Assembly (NCBI RefSeq): GCF_019049655.1
Contig: NZ_JAFMOX010000051.1
Location: 1 to 64,000, forward strand
DNA: 64,000 nt
Source: Rahnella rivi
GTDB taxonomy: Bacteria > Pseudomonadota > Gammaproteobacteria > Enterobacterales > Enterobacteriaceae
Reading direction: 5' to 3'
The translations under genes were made by a program, and so were the position numbers. Under the pieces are notes generated by a model that saw only the letters and a program-made list of their open reading frames with translations, had not been told where the DNA came from and searched no databases. Below, piece by piece: positions 9,306 to 19,052 of the stretch; positions within the stretch are counted from its first letter, which is position 1, and each line of letters starts with the position of its first letter.

Positions 9306-9474
9306 GCACAATCCTGACTCCTGCACCCGAAGATATAGCGAAAAAAGCAAGCCGCAGCAGGGCGATACCCGAAGGATCCACGGCGGAATTGGGTAAATTA
9401 TCGGTCATTTCCGGACAAAGTATACCGTTATTTGTGTGAACTGCGGTGCAGTGGTACCGGCAGGGGACTATTTT

Positions 9475-9488
9475 TGATAGCGCTATCA
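9475..9488. promoter_or_regulatory. Operator 1 for the LacI-type regulator
   Basis: A 14-bp perfect palindrome TGATAGCGCTATCA with the central GCGC core expected of a LacI-family operator. A near copy occurs at 9511-9522, and it lies between the divergent regulator and PTS genes. Confidence 0.65.
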
Positions 9489-9510
9489 CAGAACGTAATG
9501 ATAGACGCTT

Positions 9511-9522
9511 GGTAGCGCTATC
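9511..9522. promoter_or_regulatory. Operator 2 for the LacI-type regulator
   Basis: GGTAGCGCTATC, 11 of 12 bases identical to the centre of operator 1. It abuts the CRP site at 9525-9540. Confidence 0.6.
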
Positions 9523-9524
9523 TT

Positions 9525-9540
9525 TGTGAGATGTATCACA
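9525..9540. promoter_or_regulatory. CRP-cAMP binding site of the PTS/transketolase operon
   Basis: TGTGA-N6-TCACA with both half sites perfect (TGTGAGATGTATCACA). A hexamer TAGAGT at 9562-9567 stands where a -10 element would be if CRP is centred near -41.5, suggesting a class II CRP-activated promoter reading toward the EIIA gene. The promoter assignment is inference. Confidence 0.75.
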
Positions 9541-9543
9541 GAT

Positions 9544-9555
9544 GTTAACGCTACC
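9544..9555. promoter_or_regulatory. Operator 3 (imperfect) for the LacI-type regulator
   Basis: GTTAACGCTACC matches operator 1 at 9 of 12 positions and lies immediately downstream of the CRP site, where the -35 region would be. Bound repressor would block RNA polymerase. Confidence 0.4.
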
Positions 9556-9637
9556 GGTGCGTAGAGTCAGGGCGTTGGTGTGGTTTGGGGGAAAGAGGCA
9601 CACCAGCCATTAACACTTCAAAACCGGAGCCACACTT

Positions 9638-10081
9638 ATGCTGAATGATTGGCTGACCTCTGACAGGATTCAGATCAGAACGGATATCACGGACTGGCGG
9701 CAGGCGGTGCAAGTCAGCGCTGAGCCTTTGTTGAAAGAGGGCACGATTACCCCGGAATATCTGACGGCGATTTTTGCCCAGCGGGAAAAGTTAGGGCCGT
9801 ATTTTGTTCTGGCCCCGGGCATTGCCATGCCGCATGCCAGACCGGAAGAGGGCGCGAAGGGGTTAGGATTGTCGCTGCTCACGCTGCCTCAGGGAGTGAC
9901 ATTTAATTCTGAGGACAATGACCCTGTTTATACCGTCGTCATGTTATCGGCACCCGATAAGCACAGTCATATTGAATTAATCTCTGAACTGGCTGAATTA
10001 TTTTCCAGCGACGAAGATATGCAGAAAATACATCAGGCAAAAGATATAAAAACAATTCAGGATGTCATTACGAAATTCTGA
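9638..10081 (+). CDS. PTS sugar transporter EIIA component (ascorbate/fructose-mannitol type)
   Basis: Cytoplasmic phosphocarrier that takes phosphate from HPr and passes it to EIIB. The 147 residues belong to the PTS_EIIA type-2 family; His66 in the motif APGIAMPHARPEEG is the expected phosphorylation site. A GGAG ribosome binding site precedes the ATG. It is the first gene of an operon with EIIB, EIIC and two transketolase subunits. It is closest in kind to UlaC/SgcA-like proteins, but the sugar cannot be read from sequence. Confidence 0.9.
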   Translation: MLNDWLTSDRIQIRTDITDWRQAVQVSAEPLLKEGTITPEYLTAIFAQREKLGPYFVLAPGIAMPHARPEEGAKGLGLSLLTLPQGVTFNSEDNDPVYTVVMLSAPDKHSHIELISELAELFSSDEDMQKIHQAKDIKTIQDVITKF

Positions 10082-10200
10082 CCGTTTTACGATTAAATAA
10101 CGGAATAACCTTAACGCACAACGGATGCATTAATGTGTATTGACATCAGAAATCATTCTGATGCGTAACCCTACAAACTTTTAAAACACAGGTAAATAAC

Positions 10201-10482
10201 ATGAAAATTATGGCGATTTGCGGTTCCGGTTTAGGCAGCAGCTTTATGGTCGAAATGAACATTAAAAAAGTGCTGAAAAAATTAAATATTCAGGCGGATG
10301 TTGAACACTCTGATTTATCTTCAGCCATTCCCGGCGAGGCAGACCTGTTCGTGATGGCGAAAGACATCGCCGCCAGCGCCAATATCCCAGACAATCAGCT
10401 GGTTGTCATCACAAATATTGTGGATATCAACGAGCTGGAAACCAAGCTGGTCGCACATTTTGAGAAGCATCCGGTGTCCTGA
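10201..10482 (+). CDS. PTS sugar transporter EIIB component (lactose/ascorbate type)
   Basis: Small cytoplasmic phosphotransfer protein of 93 residues. The N-terminal P-loop-like motif MKIMAICGSGLGSSF carries Cys7, the residue expected to be phosphorylated by EIIA and to donate phosphate to the incoming sugar. It sits 119 bases after the EIIA gene and 56 bases before EIIC. Confidence 0.92.
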   Translation: MKIMAICGSGLGSSFMVEMNIKKVLKKLNIQADVEHSDLSSAIPGEADLFVMAKDIAASANIPDNQLVVITNIVDINELETKLVAHFEKHPVS

Positions 10483-10538
10483 TCCAGACCGACACGGACT
10501 GACCCTACAATAAAAAACAATATACATCCGAGGTGGAT

Positions 10539-11915
10539 ATGTTTATCCAGGAAACGCTCAAGTTTGTGGTTGATATATTAAAAGTGCCATCTGTTCTGGT
10601 GGGGCTCATCGCCTTAATCGGTTTGGTGGCGCAAAAGAAAAACTTTTCTGATGTGGTAAAAGGTACAGTCAAAACAATACTGGGCTTTTTAGTTTTAGGC
10701 GGTGGTGCAACAGTATTAGTCGGCTCATTAAATCCTTTAGGCGGTATGTTCGAACACGCCTTTAATATCCAGGGTATTATTCCTAATAACGAAGCGATTG
10801 TTTCCATCGCGCTGGAGAAATTCGGTGCGCCGACCGCCTTAATTATGGCGTTCGGTATGGTGGCAAACCTGATCGTGGCGCGCTTTACCCGTCTGAAATA
10901 CGTGTTCCTGACCGGGCATCACACGTTCTATATGGCCTGCATGATCAGCGTCATCCTGACCGTTGCCGGTTTTGAAGGCGTTTCACTGGTGTTCACCGGC
11001 TCCCTGACGCTGGGCCTGATCATGGCGTTTTTCCCGGCGCTGGCACAACGTTATATGCGTAAGATCACCGGCAGCGACGATGTGGCCTTCGGCCATTTCG
11101 GCACCATCGGTTACGTGCTGTCTGGCTGGATCGGCAGCAAAGTCGGTAAAGGGTCACGCTCTACCGAAGAAATGAATCTGCCGAAAAACCTCAGCTTCCT
11201 GCGCGACAGCTCCATTTCTATTTCACTCACCATGATCATTATTTACCTGATTATGGCGGTGTTCGCCGGGCAGGTGTTTGTCGAAGCCACCTATAGCGCA
11301 GGCCAGAACTATCTGGTGTACGCCATCATCATGGCGATCACTTTCGCGGCGGGTGTGTTCATCATCCTGCAAGGTGTGCGTCTTATTCTGGCGGAAATCG
11401 TACCGGCATTCGTTGGCTTCTCCGAGAAACTGGTGCCCAACGCACGTCCCGCGCTGGACTGCCCGGTGGTCTACCCGTACGCACCGAATGCCGTGCTGAT
11501 TGGTTTCCTGTTCAGCTTCCTCGGCGGTCTGGTCGGTTTGTTCCTGTTAGGCCAGATGCATCTGGTGCTGATCCTGCCGGGCGTAGTGCCGCACTTCTTC
11601 ACCGGTGCGACGGCGGGTGTCTTCGGCAATGCGACCGGCGGTCGGCGCGGTGCGATGGTCGGCGCGTTTGCTAACGGCGTGCTGATCACCTTCCTGCCGG
11701 TTCTGCTGCTGCCGGTGCTCGGCGCGCTGGGCTTCGCAAACGCCACCTTCTCAGATGCCGACTTTGGCGTCATCGGTATCCTGCTGGGCAATCTGGCTCG
11801 CTTCATGTCTAAAGAAGGCATCATGGCGCTGATTGTCGGCATCTTCGCGGTTCTGGTTGCTTACAACTATCTCGGCAAAAAACCTGCGGCTGAGAAAGCG
11901 GTCAGCGAAGAGTAA
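10539..11915 (+). CDS. PTS sugar transporter EIIC component, SgaT/UlaA family
   Basis: Multi-pass inner-membrane sugar channel of the ascorbate-type (SgaT/UlaA) EIIC family, with about 11 hydrophobic segments over 458 residues. Typical stretches include FLTGHHTFYMACMISVILT and LPGVVPHFFTGATAGVFGNA. The ATG at 10539 is preferred because GAGG stands 5 bases upstream; a GTG two codons earlier overlaps that site. Partnered with the separate EIIA and EIIB genes upstream and transketolase genes downstream, it probably imports a sugar or sugar acid that enters the pentose phosphate pathway. Confidence 0.9.
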   Translation: MFIQETLKFVVDILKVPSVLVGLIALIGLVAQKKNFSDVVKGTVKTILGFLVLGGGATVLVGSLNPLGGMFEHAFNIQGIIPNNEAIVSIALEKFGAPTALIMAFGMVANLIVARFTRLKYVFLTGHHTFYMACMISVILTVAGFEGVSLVFTGSLTLGLIMAFFPALAQRYMRKITGSDDVAFGHFGTIGYVLSGWIGSKVGKGSRSTEEMNLPKNLSFLRDSSISISLTMIIIYLIMAVFAGQVFVEATYSAGQNYLVYAIIMAITFAAGVFIILQGVRLILAEIVPAFVGFSEKLVPNARPALDCPVVYPYAPNAVLIGFLFSFLGGLVGLFLLGQMHLVLILPGVVPHFFTGATAGVFGNATGGRRGAMVGAFANGVLITFLPVLLLPVLGALGFANATFSDADFGVIGILLGNLARFMSKEGIMALIVGIFAVLVAYNYLGKKPAAEKAVSEE

Positions 11916-11966
11916 TTCAGTCACTCACTCACTCAGTCTCTTATCACCCACCGGGGATCACGGTTC

Positions 11967-11990
11967 AGGCCTGTTAGAAATAACAGGTCT
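11967..11990 (+). other. Intra-operon hairpin between EIIC and transketolase genes
   Basis: AGGCCTGTTA and TAACAGGTCT form a 10-bp stem (one G-U) closed by the tetraloop GAAA, a stable GNRA type. There is no T-run, so it is more likely an mRNA processing or stability element than a terminator. Confidence 0.5.
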
Positions 11991-12024
11991 GGATAAGTGC
12001 TCACTAAAATAAGGACCCTGCAAG

Positions 12025-12858
12025 ATGAAAGATATCCATGAGGTTCATGATCTGGCGCGCCAAATCCGCATCGAGACGCTGAAAATGCTGACCGGTCTGG
12101 GCTTCGGACACTATGGCGGCAGCATGTCAGTGGTGGAAACGCTGGCAGTATTGTACGGCGATGTGATGCGCATCGACCCGAAAAATCCGGACTGGCAGGA
12201 TCGCGATTATTTCGTGCTCTCCAAGGGGCATGCAGGCCCGGCGTTGTATGCCACGCTGGCGCTGAAAGGCTATTTCCCGGTCAGCCAGCTGAAAACCTTG
12301 AATGAGAACGGCACGCGCCTGCCGAGCCACCCCGACCGGCTGCGCACGACCGGCGTGGATGCCACGACCGGTTCGCTCGGGCAGGGCGTGTCCATCGCCG
12401 CAGGTATGGCGCTCTCGCACAGGCTGGCGGGGCGGGCTAACCGTGTCTTCTGCATTCTGGGTGACGGTGAGCTGAATGAAGGTCAGTGCTGGGAAGCCTT
12501 CCAGTTTATTGCTCACCACAATCTGCATAACCTCACGTTGTTCATCGATTACAACAAACAGCAGCTCGACGGCACGCTGGACGAAGTCATTAAACCTTTC
12601 GATCTGGCCGGGAAATTCAGCGCTTTTGGTTTTGATGTGCAGACGATTAAAGGCGATGACGTTGTGGCAATCCGCGATGCGGTGACGCCGGTGCGTGAGG
12701 GCGGGCAGCGTCCGCTGGTGGTGATCCTCGACAGCATTAAAGGGCAGGGCGTGAAGTATCTCGAGCAGCTGGCGAACTCGCATCATCTGCGTTTAACGCC
12801 GGAAGTGAAACTGGAAATTGAACACGCAATCGCTGAGCTGGAGGCCGCCCATGTTTGA
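12025..12858 (+). CDS. Transketolase, N-terminal subunit
   Basis: Thiamine-diphosphate-binding half of a split transketolase, which moves two-carbon ketol units between sugar phosphates. The 277 residues hold the ThDP/Mg motif GDGELNEGQCWEAFQFIAHH ending in the DYNKQQLDG segment, and the upstream GSLGQGVSIAAGMA segment. AAGGA precedes the ATG. The C-terminal half is the next gene, whose start overlaps this stop by 8 bases, so equal synthesis by coupling is expected. Salmonella has a similar split-transketolase/PTS cluster at the same place beside pta, as far as I recall. Confidence 0.93.
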   Translation: MKDIHEVHDLARQIRIETLKMLTGLGFGHYGGSMSVVETLAVLYGDVMRIDPKNPDWQDRDYFVLSKGHAGPALYATLALKGYFPVSQLKTLNENGTRLPSHPDRLRTTGVDATTGSLGQGVSIAAGMALSHRLAGRANRVFCILGDGELNEGQCWEAFQFIAHHNLHNLTLFIDYNKQQLDGTLDEVIKPFDLAGKFSAFGFDVQTIKGDDVVAIRDAVTPVREGGQRPLVVILDSIKGQGVKYLEQLANSHHLRLTPEVKLEIEHAIAELEAAHV

Positions 12859-13804
12859 AGTCTCTCTGGAATTACAAAAAGACGCCGTGGAAATGCGTAA
12901 GGTTTACGCCAATACCGTGCGTGAAAAGATTGTTGAAAATACGCCGATCATTGCGCTGGAAGCGGATCTGATGAGTTCTATGGCGATGGATGGCGTGCAC
13001 AAAGATCACCCGTCACACGTGATTAACTGCGGCATCATGGAAGCCAACGTTATCGGCGTGGCGGCGGGTTTATCGCTGACAGGCCGCGTCCCCTTTGTGC
13101 ATACTTTTACCGCGTTCGCCAGCCGCCGCTGTTTTGATCAGTTGTTTATGTCACTGGATTATCAGAAGAATAACGTCAAAATCATTGCGTCCGATGCCGG
13201 TGTCAGTGCCTGTCACAACGGCGGCACGCACATGTCCTTCGAAGACATGGGGATTGTGCGCGGGCTGGCAAATTCCGTGGTGATGGAGGTCACCGACGCC
13301 GTGATGTTCCGCAATATTTTGCTGCAACTGATGGATCTGAAGGGATTTTACTGGGTGCGCACCATCCGTAAACAGGCGACTCAGATTTACCAGGAAGGCT
13401 CAACGTTCACCATCGGCAAAGCAAACGTGCTGCGAGACGGAAGCGACATCACGCTTATCGCCAACGGAATTATGGTCGCCGAAGCGCTGAAAGCGGCGCA
13501 GATGCTGGAACGTGAAGGCGTCAGTGCGGCGGTGATCGACATGTTTACCCTCAAGCCGATTGATAAAGACGTCATCATAAAATATGCCGCGAAAACCGGT
13601 AAAATCATCACCTGTGAAAATCACAGTATTCATAACGGGCTGGGATCGGCGGTGGCGGAAGTGCTGGTAGAAAATCAGCCGGTACCTATGCGGCGTGTTG
13701 GCGTGAAAGAACGTTACGGGCAGGTGGGGACGCAGGAGTTTTTACAGCAGGAATATGGCCTGACCGCTGAGCATATACTTGAAGCGGCTAAAACATTGCT
13801 CTGA
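12851..13804 (+). CDS. Transketolase, C-terminal subunit
   Basis: Carries the pyrimidine-binding (Transket_pyr) and C-terminal domains that complete the split enzyme. The 317-residue form begins at MFEVSLELQK (12851); an upstream in-frame start at 12818 lies inside the previous gene and has no family support. Conserved segments include NCGIMEANVIGVAAGLSLTG (cofactor-activating glutamate region), FTAFASRR and CHNGGTHMSFEDMG. It ends the PTS operon, with a hairpin terminator 30 bases on. Confidence 0.92.
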   Translation: MFEVSLELQKDAVEMRKVYANTVREKIVENTPIIALEADLMSSMAMDGVHKDHPSHVINCGIMEANVIGVAAGLSLTGRVPFVHTFTAFASRRCFDQLFMSLDYQKNNVKIIASDAGVSACHNGGTHMSFEDMGIVRGLANSVVMEVTDAVMFRNILLQLMDLKGFYWVRTIRKQATQIYQEGSTFTIGKANVLRDGSDITLIANGIMVAEALKAAQMLEREGVSAAVIDMFTLKPIDKDVIIKYAAKTGKIITCENHSIHNGLGSAVAEVLVENQPVPMRRVGVKERYGQVGTQEFLQQEYGLTAEHILEAAKTLL

Positions 13805-13835
13805 GCGGCTGGCGACCCGCAAAAATGAGCCCAAA

Positions 13836-13864
13836 AAAACGCCGGACATAAAGCCCGGCGTTTT
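13836..13864. terminator. Bidirectional terminator between transketolase and pta
   Basis: AAAACGCCGG and CCGGCGTTTT form a 10-bp stem around 9 bases. The minus strand runs into seven T's, a strong pta terminator; the plus strand has TTTT, also serving the transketolase operon. Confidence 0.85.
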
Positions 13865-13882
13865 GCCTTCAGAGGGGTTGGC

Positions 13883-16042
13883 TTATTTAGCCGGAACCGC
13901 AGTTTCTGCCTGAGCAGACTGAATCGCTGTCAGAGCAACGGTGTAGACGATATCGTCTACCAGTGCGCCACGGGACAGATCGTTGACCGGTTTACGCATG
14001 CCCTGCAACATCGGCCCGATAGAAACCAGATCCGCAGAACGTTGTACCGCTTTGTACGTGGTGTTACCGGTGTTCAGGTCAGGGAAGATGAACACGGTCG
14101 CCTTACCCGCTACCGGCGAGTTTGGTGCTTTGGACAGCGCAACGTCAGCCATGATGGCTGCATCGTACTGCAGCGGGCCATCGATGATCAGGTCAGGGCG
14201 TTTTTCCTGCGCCAGACGGGTCGCTTCACGCACTTTCTCAACATCGCTACCCGCACCGGAGTTACCGGTGGAGTAAGAGATCATCGCAACGCGTGGTTCG
14301 ATACCGAACGCCGCAGCGGAATCCGCAGACTGGATCGCGATTTCAGACAGCTGTTCAGCCGTTGGGTCCGGGTTGATCGCACAGTCGCCGTAAACCAGAA
14401 CCTGGTCAGGCAGCAGCATGAAGAACACAGAAGAAACCAGTGAGCTACCCGGTGCAGTTTTGATCAGCTGCAACGGTGGGCGGATAGTGTTTGCGGTGGT
14501 GTGGACAGCACCGGAAACCAGACCGTCAACGTTACCTTGTTCCAGCATCAGGGTGCCCAGAACCACGTTGTCTTCCAGTTGTTCACGCGCAACCACTTCG
14601 GTCATGCCTTTGCTTTTACGCAGCTCAACCAGACGTGCGACGTATTCTTCACGCACAACGACCGGATCCACAATCTCGATGCCTTTACCCAGCACTACAC
14701 CCTGCGCCGCAGCAACGCGCTTGATCTCTTCCGGGTTACCCAGCAACACACATTCCGCGATACCGCGTTCAGCACACAGTGCCGCCGCTTTAACGGTGCG
14801 TGGCTCGTCGCCTTCCGGCAGAACGATGCGTTTACCGGCTTTACGGGCCAGTTCGGTCAGCTGGTAGCGGAACGCTGGCGGAGACAGACGACGTGAACGC
14901 TCAGAATGCGCGCTCAGTGATTCAATCCAGTCAGCGTTGATGTGAGAAGCGACATACTGTTGCAGTTTCTCAACGCGCTGATGGTCGTCCGCAGGGACTT
15001 CCAGATTGAAGCTTTGCAGGCTGAGGGAGGTCTGCCAGGTGTTGGTGTCTACCATGAAGACAGGCAGGCCAGTCTGGAAAGCACGTGCGCACAGGCTGTT
15101 GATGCGCTCGTCGATTTCGTAACCGCCGGTCAGCAGAATTGCGCCAATTTCAACGCCATTCATCGCCGCCAGACAAGCTGAAACCAGAACGTCCGGACGG
15201 TCTGCGGAGGTAACCAGCAGGGAACCAGGGCGGAAGTGTTCGAGCATGTGAGGAATGCTGCGTGCGCAGAAAGTCACGGATTTCACGCGGCGGGTTTGCA
15301 CGTCGCCTTCGTTGATGATGCGGGCGTTCAGGTGCTTAGCCATGTCGATTGCGCGGGTGGCAATCAGCTCGAAGCTCCATGGAATGCAGCCCAGCACCGG
15401 CAGCGGGCTGTTCGCGAACAGCTGAGTCGGATCGATATTGGCGACGCTGGCTTTGTTGGAGTCATCGAAGATTTCAGACAGGTCAGGACGTGTGCGTCCC
15501 TGATCGTCAACCGGCGCATTCAGTTTGTTGATGATGACGCCGGTGATGTTTTTGTTTTTACTGCCGCCGAAGCTGGAGCGGGCCAGTTCGATACGTTCTT
15601 TTAACTGCGCGGGAGAATCATTACCCAGTGCCAGAACGAAGACGATTTCTGCGTTCAGGGTTTTGGCGATTTCATAGTTGAGCGCATTCGCAAACTGGTG
15701 TTTACGGGTAGGGACTAAACCTTCAACCAGCACCACTTCCGCATCTTTGGTGTTTTCGTGATAACGGGCGATGATTTCTTCCATCAGCACGTCCTGCTGG
15801 TTTGAACTCAGCAGCGCTTCAACGTGGCTCATCTTCAGCGGTTCCGCTGCAGTCACGGAGGAGTTGGCACGAATGATGGTGGTGGTTTGATCGGGTGCAT
15901 CACCGCCGGCACGTGGTTGTGCGATGGGTTTGAAGATGCTCAGGCTGACGCCTTTTTGTTCCATGGCACGGATCACACCGAGGCTGACGCTGGTCAGACC
16001 AACGCTGGTACCTGTGGGGATCAACATAATTGTACGGGACAC
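13883..16042 (-). CDS. pta: Phosphate acetyltransferase
   Basis: Converts acetyl-CoA and phosphate to acetyl phosphate and CoA; with AckA it forms the acetate overflow and assimilation pathway. The 719 residues correspond to the long enterobacterial Pta (about 714): an N-terminal BioD-like P-loop domain ([14 protein letters not shown]), a middle DRTGG domain, and a C-terminal catalytic PTA_PTB domain ([11 protein letters not shown] near residue 410, [17 protein letters not shown] near the end). It starts with GTG, as in E. coli, with AGAGG 8 bases upstream. It follows ackA on the minus strand after an unusually structured 168-base gap. Confidence 0.97.
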   Translation of the reverse strand: MSRTIMLIPTGTSVGLTSVSLGVIRAMEQKGVSLSIFKPIAQPRAGGDAPDQTTTIIRANSSVTAAEPLKMSHVEALLSSNQQDVLMEEIIARYHENTKDAEVVLVEGLVPTRKHQFANALNYEIAKTLNAEIVFVLALGNDSPAQLKERIELARSSFGGSKNKNITGVIINKLNAPVDDQGRTRPDLSEIFDDSNKASVANIDPTQLFANSPLPVLGCIPWSFELIATRAIDMAKHLNARIINEGDVQTRRVKSVTFCARSIPHMLEHFRPGSLLVTSADRPDVLVSACLAAMNGVEIGAILLTGGYEIDERINSLCARAFQTGLPVFMVDTNTWQTSLSLQSFNLEVPADDHQRVEKLQQYVASHINADWIESLSAHSERSRRLSPPAFRYQLTELARKAGKRIVLPEGDEPRTVKAAALCAERGIAECVLLGNPEEIKRVAAAQGVVLGKGIEIVDPVVVREEYVARLVELRKSKGMTEVVAREQLEDNVVLGTLMLEQGNVDGLVSGAVHTTANTIRPPLQLIKTAPGSSLVSSVFFMLLPDQVLVYGDCAINPDPTAEQLSEIAIQSADSAAAFGIEPRVAMISYSTGNSGAGSDVEKVREATRLAQEKRPDLIIDGPLQYDAAIMADVALSKAPNSPVAGKATVFIFPDLNTGNTTYKAVQRSADLVSIGPMLQGMRKPVNDLSRGALVDDIVYTVALTAIQSAQAETAVPAK

Positions 16043-16173
16043 GGCTAAACCTCTTTAACGGTTGCCAGGCAGAGACGGTCGCAGGTTTGTGCAGAGGGGA
16101 TAATGATCAGCATGAGCGCGACGATTATCCTGCGCGGTGCGTCCAAACGGGCGGCGTTTGCCTTTGAGTGAAA

Positions 16174-16200
16174 AATCACTGCCAGCGAAAACTGGCAGTG
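16174..16200 (-). terminator. Intrinsic-terminator-like hairpin between ackA and pta
   Basis: On the minus strand CACTGCCAG pairs with CTGGCAGTG around TTTTCG and is followed by ATTTTTC, 11 bases after the ackA stop. This is the form of an intrinsic terminator inside a gene pair normally cotranscribed, so it may act as a partial stop that lowers pta relative to ackA. Confidence 0.7.
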
Positions 16201-16210
16201 TTGAATCGAA

Positions 16211-17413
16211 TTATGCGGTCAGACGCGCAGCGTCTTGTGCAATAACCAGCTCTTCATTGGTTGGGATAACCAGCGCGGTACGGGTGCCTTCTTTGTTGAT
16301 GGCACCGGATTTACCGAAACGAGCCGCGAGGTTGCGTTCGTGGTCAACTTCAAAGCCCAGCAGGCCCAGTTTAGCCAGAGATAATTCACGCACCATTGCT
16401 GCGTTTTCGCCGATACCGCCGGTGAAGACGACAGCGTCCAGACGGCCTTCCATCAGTGAGGCGTAGCTACCGATGTATTTCGCCAGACGGTGGCAGAATA
16501 CGTCCATCGCACGTTTAGCATCTGCTTTAGTGGTGTAGTTATCTTCAACATAACGGCAGTCGCTGGTGACTTCAGTCAGACCCAGCAGGCCAGATTCTTT
16601 GGTCAGCATTTTGTTGATTTGATCAACGCTCATGCCCAGAGAATCGTGCAGGTGGAAGATGATGGCCGGGTCGATGTCACCGCTGCGGGTGCCCATCACC
16701 AGACCTTCCAGCGGGGTCAGACCCATGGAAGTATCAACGCATTTACCGTTACGGATTGCGCTGACGGAACCGCCGTTACCCAGGTGGCAAGTGATCAGAT
16801 TCACTTCTTCCACCGGTTTGTTCAACATTTTCGCGGCTTCCTGAGTCACATAGAAGTGGCTGGTGCCGTGTGCGCCGTAACGACGGACGTGATGATCGCG
16901 GTACAGGCTGTACGGCAGTGCGTAAAGGTAAGATTCTTCTGGCATGGTCTGATGGAAGGCGGTGTCGAAAACAGCCACGTTCTTGTCAGCCAGTTTAGGG
17001 AAGGATTTCAGCGCTTCGTCGATACCGATCAGGTGAGCCGGGTTATGCAGCGGTGCAAACGGGATAGATTCTTTGATACCTTCGATAACAGCATCGTTGA
17101 TCAGCATGGACTTGGTCAGCTTTTCGCCGCCATGAACGATGCGGTGGCCGATTGCAACCAGCTCTGCAGACAGTTCAGGTTTTTGGCTCAGGATGTTGTT
17201 CACGATGAATTTCAGCGCTTCGCTGTGTGCGGCACCCGCACCCAACGCGGCTTCTTCTTTGCCACCGTCCATTTTCCACTTAATGCGCGCTTCCGGCAGG
17301 TGGAAACATTCGGCTAAACCTGAAATGTGCTCTTCGCCGTTCACAGCATCAATGATTGCGAACTTAAGGGAAGAACTACCACAGTTAAGAACCAGTACAA
17401 GCTTACTCGACAT
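16211..17413 (-). CDS. ackA: Acetate kinase
   Basis: Cytoplasmic kinase of the ASKHA fold, interconverting acetyl phosphate plus ADP with acetate plus ATP. The 400 residues equal the E. coli enzyme. Family signatures are visible: [15 protein letters not shown] at the N-terminus, the active-site stretch [45 protein letters not shown] and [15 protein letters not shown]. It is upstream of pta in the same direction. Confidence 0.97.
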   Translation of the reverse strand: MSSKLVLVLNCGSSSLKFAIIDAVNGEEHISGLAECFHLPEARIKWKMDGGKEEAALGAGAAHSEALKFIVNNILSQKPELSAELVAIGHRIVHGGEKLTKSMLINDAVIEGIKESIPFAPLHNPAHLIGIDEALKSFPKLADKNVAVFDTAFHQTMPEESYLYALPYSLYRDHHVRRYGAHGTSHFYVTQEAAKMLNKPVEEVNLITCHLGNGGSVSAIRNGKCVDTSMGLTPLEGLVMGTRSGDIDPAIIFHLHDSLGMSVDQINKMLTKESGLLGLTEVTSDCRYVEDNYTTKADAKRAMDVFCHRLAKYIGSYASLMEGRLDAVVFTGGIGENAAMVRELSLAKLGLLGFEVDHERNLAARFGKSGAINKEGTRTALVIPTNEELVIAQDAARLTA

Positions 17414-17876
17414 GGAAGTACCTATTTATTGTTGGTGCTGTTTAAGGAAAAAAACAATACACGTGGTTAATAAATCGTCAGTCTGACATCAAGCGTAGCG
17501 CATAATGGCGGTGACAATTATGATTAACATCATGCCAGAGAGCCAAAACAGGCATGATAATGAAAAAGCTAAAGAATCGCAGGACGCTGGTTTTTTCTGT
17601 GCCCGCGGATAGCAAAAAAATGGGGGCGCAGTACACAAAATGTCTCTGTTATGCGTCTTTAGAATGTTATCTATTAGTGAAAACACTAACAAAAAATGCA
17701 ATTACTAATTACAAAACACCTCGGCCCGAGGCACTATGCTTAGTGATATGGCTTTAAATGCTGCGACAGGATACCGGCACGTTTCAGCAAAAACAAAATA
17801 TATTTTATCGTGGTAAACTCCAGTTTATGTTTCACAACTATTTTTTAATTATTACACGTGAAGTTGAGGTGCAATT
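17414..17876. other. ackA-yfbV divergent intergenic region
   Basis: 463 A/T-rich bases with no credible gene. Short palindromes are present: TAGTG-AAAA-CACTA around 17672-17686 and CCTCGG-C-CCGAGG around 17717-17730. Promoters for ackA (minus) and yfbV (plus) are expected, but I cannot assign them with confidence. Confidence 0.5.
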
Positions 17877-18332
17877 ATGACGAGTAAGCCAACAGGCTCT
17901 GTAAGCTGGTTCCAGGTTTTCCAGCGTGGGCAGCATTATATGAAAACATGGCCGTCTGATAAGCGCCTGGCTCCTGTGTTCCCCGAGAACCGGATTTCAA
18001 CCGCCACCCGTTTTGCTGTCCGCTTCATGCCGCCGGTGGCGATCTTCACGCTGACCTGGCAAATCGCGCTGGGCGGACAACTCGGGCCGGCCGTTGCGAC
18101 GGCGATATTTGCCTGTAGCTTGCCTATGCAAGGGTTATGGTGGCTTGGCCGCCGTTCACTGACGCCTTTGCCGCCGACGCTGCTGAGCTGGTTCCACGAT
18201 GTGCGTAATAAACTCGCTGAATCGGGCCAGGCGCTTGCGCCGGTCGAAGGGACGCCGACCTATCAGGCGCTGGCTGATGTCCTCAAGCGTGCGTTCAAAC
18301 AACTCGACAAAACCTTCCTCGACGATTTGTAA
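17877..18332 (+). CDS. yfbV: YfbV, UPF0208 inner-membrane protein
   Basis: Conserved enterobacterial protein of 151 residues. A basic N-terminal part ([29 protein letters not shown]) precedes two adjacent hydrophobic helices (about residues 45-90: [16 protein letters not shown] and [19 protein letters not shown]). A cytoplasmic C-terminal region ends [11 protein letters not shown]. In E. coli the family member influences Ter-macrodomain insulation; whether it does so here is inference. It keeps its usual position between ackA and yfbU. Confidence 0.93.
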   Translation: MTSKPTGSVSWFQVFQRGQHYMKTWPSDKRLAPVFPENRISTATRFAVRFMPPVAIFTLTWQIALGGQLGPAVATAIFACSLPMQGLWWLGRRSLTPLPPTLLSWFHDVRNKLAESGQALAPVEGTPTYQALADVLKRAFKQLDKTFLDDL

Positions 18333-18395
18333 GCCTGTTTCCAGCGCTTTTCACATCATCTCCAATATTGCTAAGCTTCACTGCACCGCATTTTG

Positions 18396-18425
18396 ACCGG
18401 AGGAACTTCTCCTCCGGTGATTATT
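18396..18425 (+). terminator. Terminator-like hairpin after yfbV
   Basis: ACCGGAGGA and TCCTCCGGT pair around a 5-base loop, followed by a broken T-rich tract (GATTATTTC). Confidence 0.6.
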
Positions 18426-18530
18426 TCACATGAGATCCGGACTCAAATCAAAGAATGGTGTGCTTGCGATTTCGCAGAAGTTTGCGCTATGCCATGCTTT
18501 GCTCATTATGCAGACATGAGGATTTTCACG

Positions 18531-19025
18531 ATGGAAATGACTAACGCGCAACGCCTGATCTTGTCGAATCAATACAAAATGATGACCATGCTTGATCCCG
18601 ATAACGCGGAACGCTACCGCCGTTTGCAAACGGTGATCGAACGCGGTTTCGGTTTGCAAATGCGTGAGCTGGACAGAGATTTCGGTGAGTTACCGGAAGA
18701 AACCTGTCGCACAGTGATTAACATTATGGAAATGCACCATGCGATGCAGGTGTCATGGACCAATCTGAAAGACACCCAGGGTCTGGATCGCCGTCGTATA
18801 GATTTCCTCGGCTTCGATGCGGCCACCGAATCCCGCTATTTAAGCTATGTGCGCTTTATGGTGAACACCGAAGGGCGTTACACTGACTTCGACGCCGGGA
18901 CTCACGGGTTTAACTCGCAGACCAAAATGTGGGATAAATACCAGCGTATGCTGGCGGTCTGGCAATCATGCCCGCGTCAGTATCATCTGAGCGCTGTAGA
19001 GATAGCGCAAATTATTAATGCCTGA
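18531..19025 (+). CDS. yfbU: YfbU, UPF0304 family protein
   Basis: Conserved cytoplasmic protein of uncertain function. The start at 18531 ([18 protein letters not shown]) gives 164 residues, exactly the E. coli length, and GAGG stands 9 bases upstream. A longer open frame back to 18393 would run through the yfbV terminator hairpin and has no homologous sequence. Conserved segments include [20 protein letters not shown] and [16 protein letters not shown]. It is followed closely by yfbT. Confidence 0.93.
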   Translation: MEMTNAQRLILSNQYKMMTMLDPDNAERYRRLQTVIERGFGLQMRELDRDFGELPEETCRTVINIMEMHHAMQVSWTNLKDTQGLDRRRIDFLGFDAATESRYLSYVRFMVNTEGRYTDFDAGTHGFNSQTKMWDKYQRMLAVWQSCPRQYHLSAVEIAQIINA

Positions 19026-19052
19026 CTGGAATTAACTAAAGAGGAATTGCCT

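Noticed and set aside
18393..18530. N-terminal extension of yfbU
   Set aside because: Includes the yfbV terminator hairpin and lacks family similarity; the ATG at 18531 gives the exact family length.
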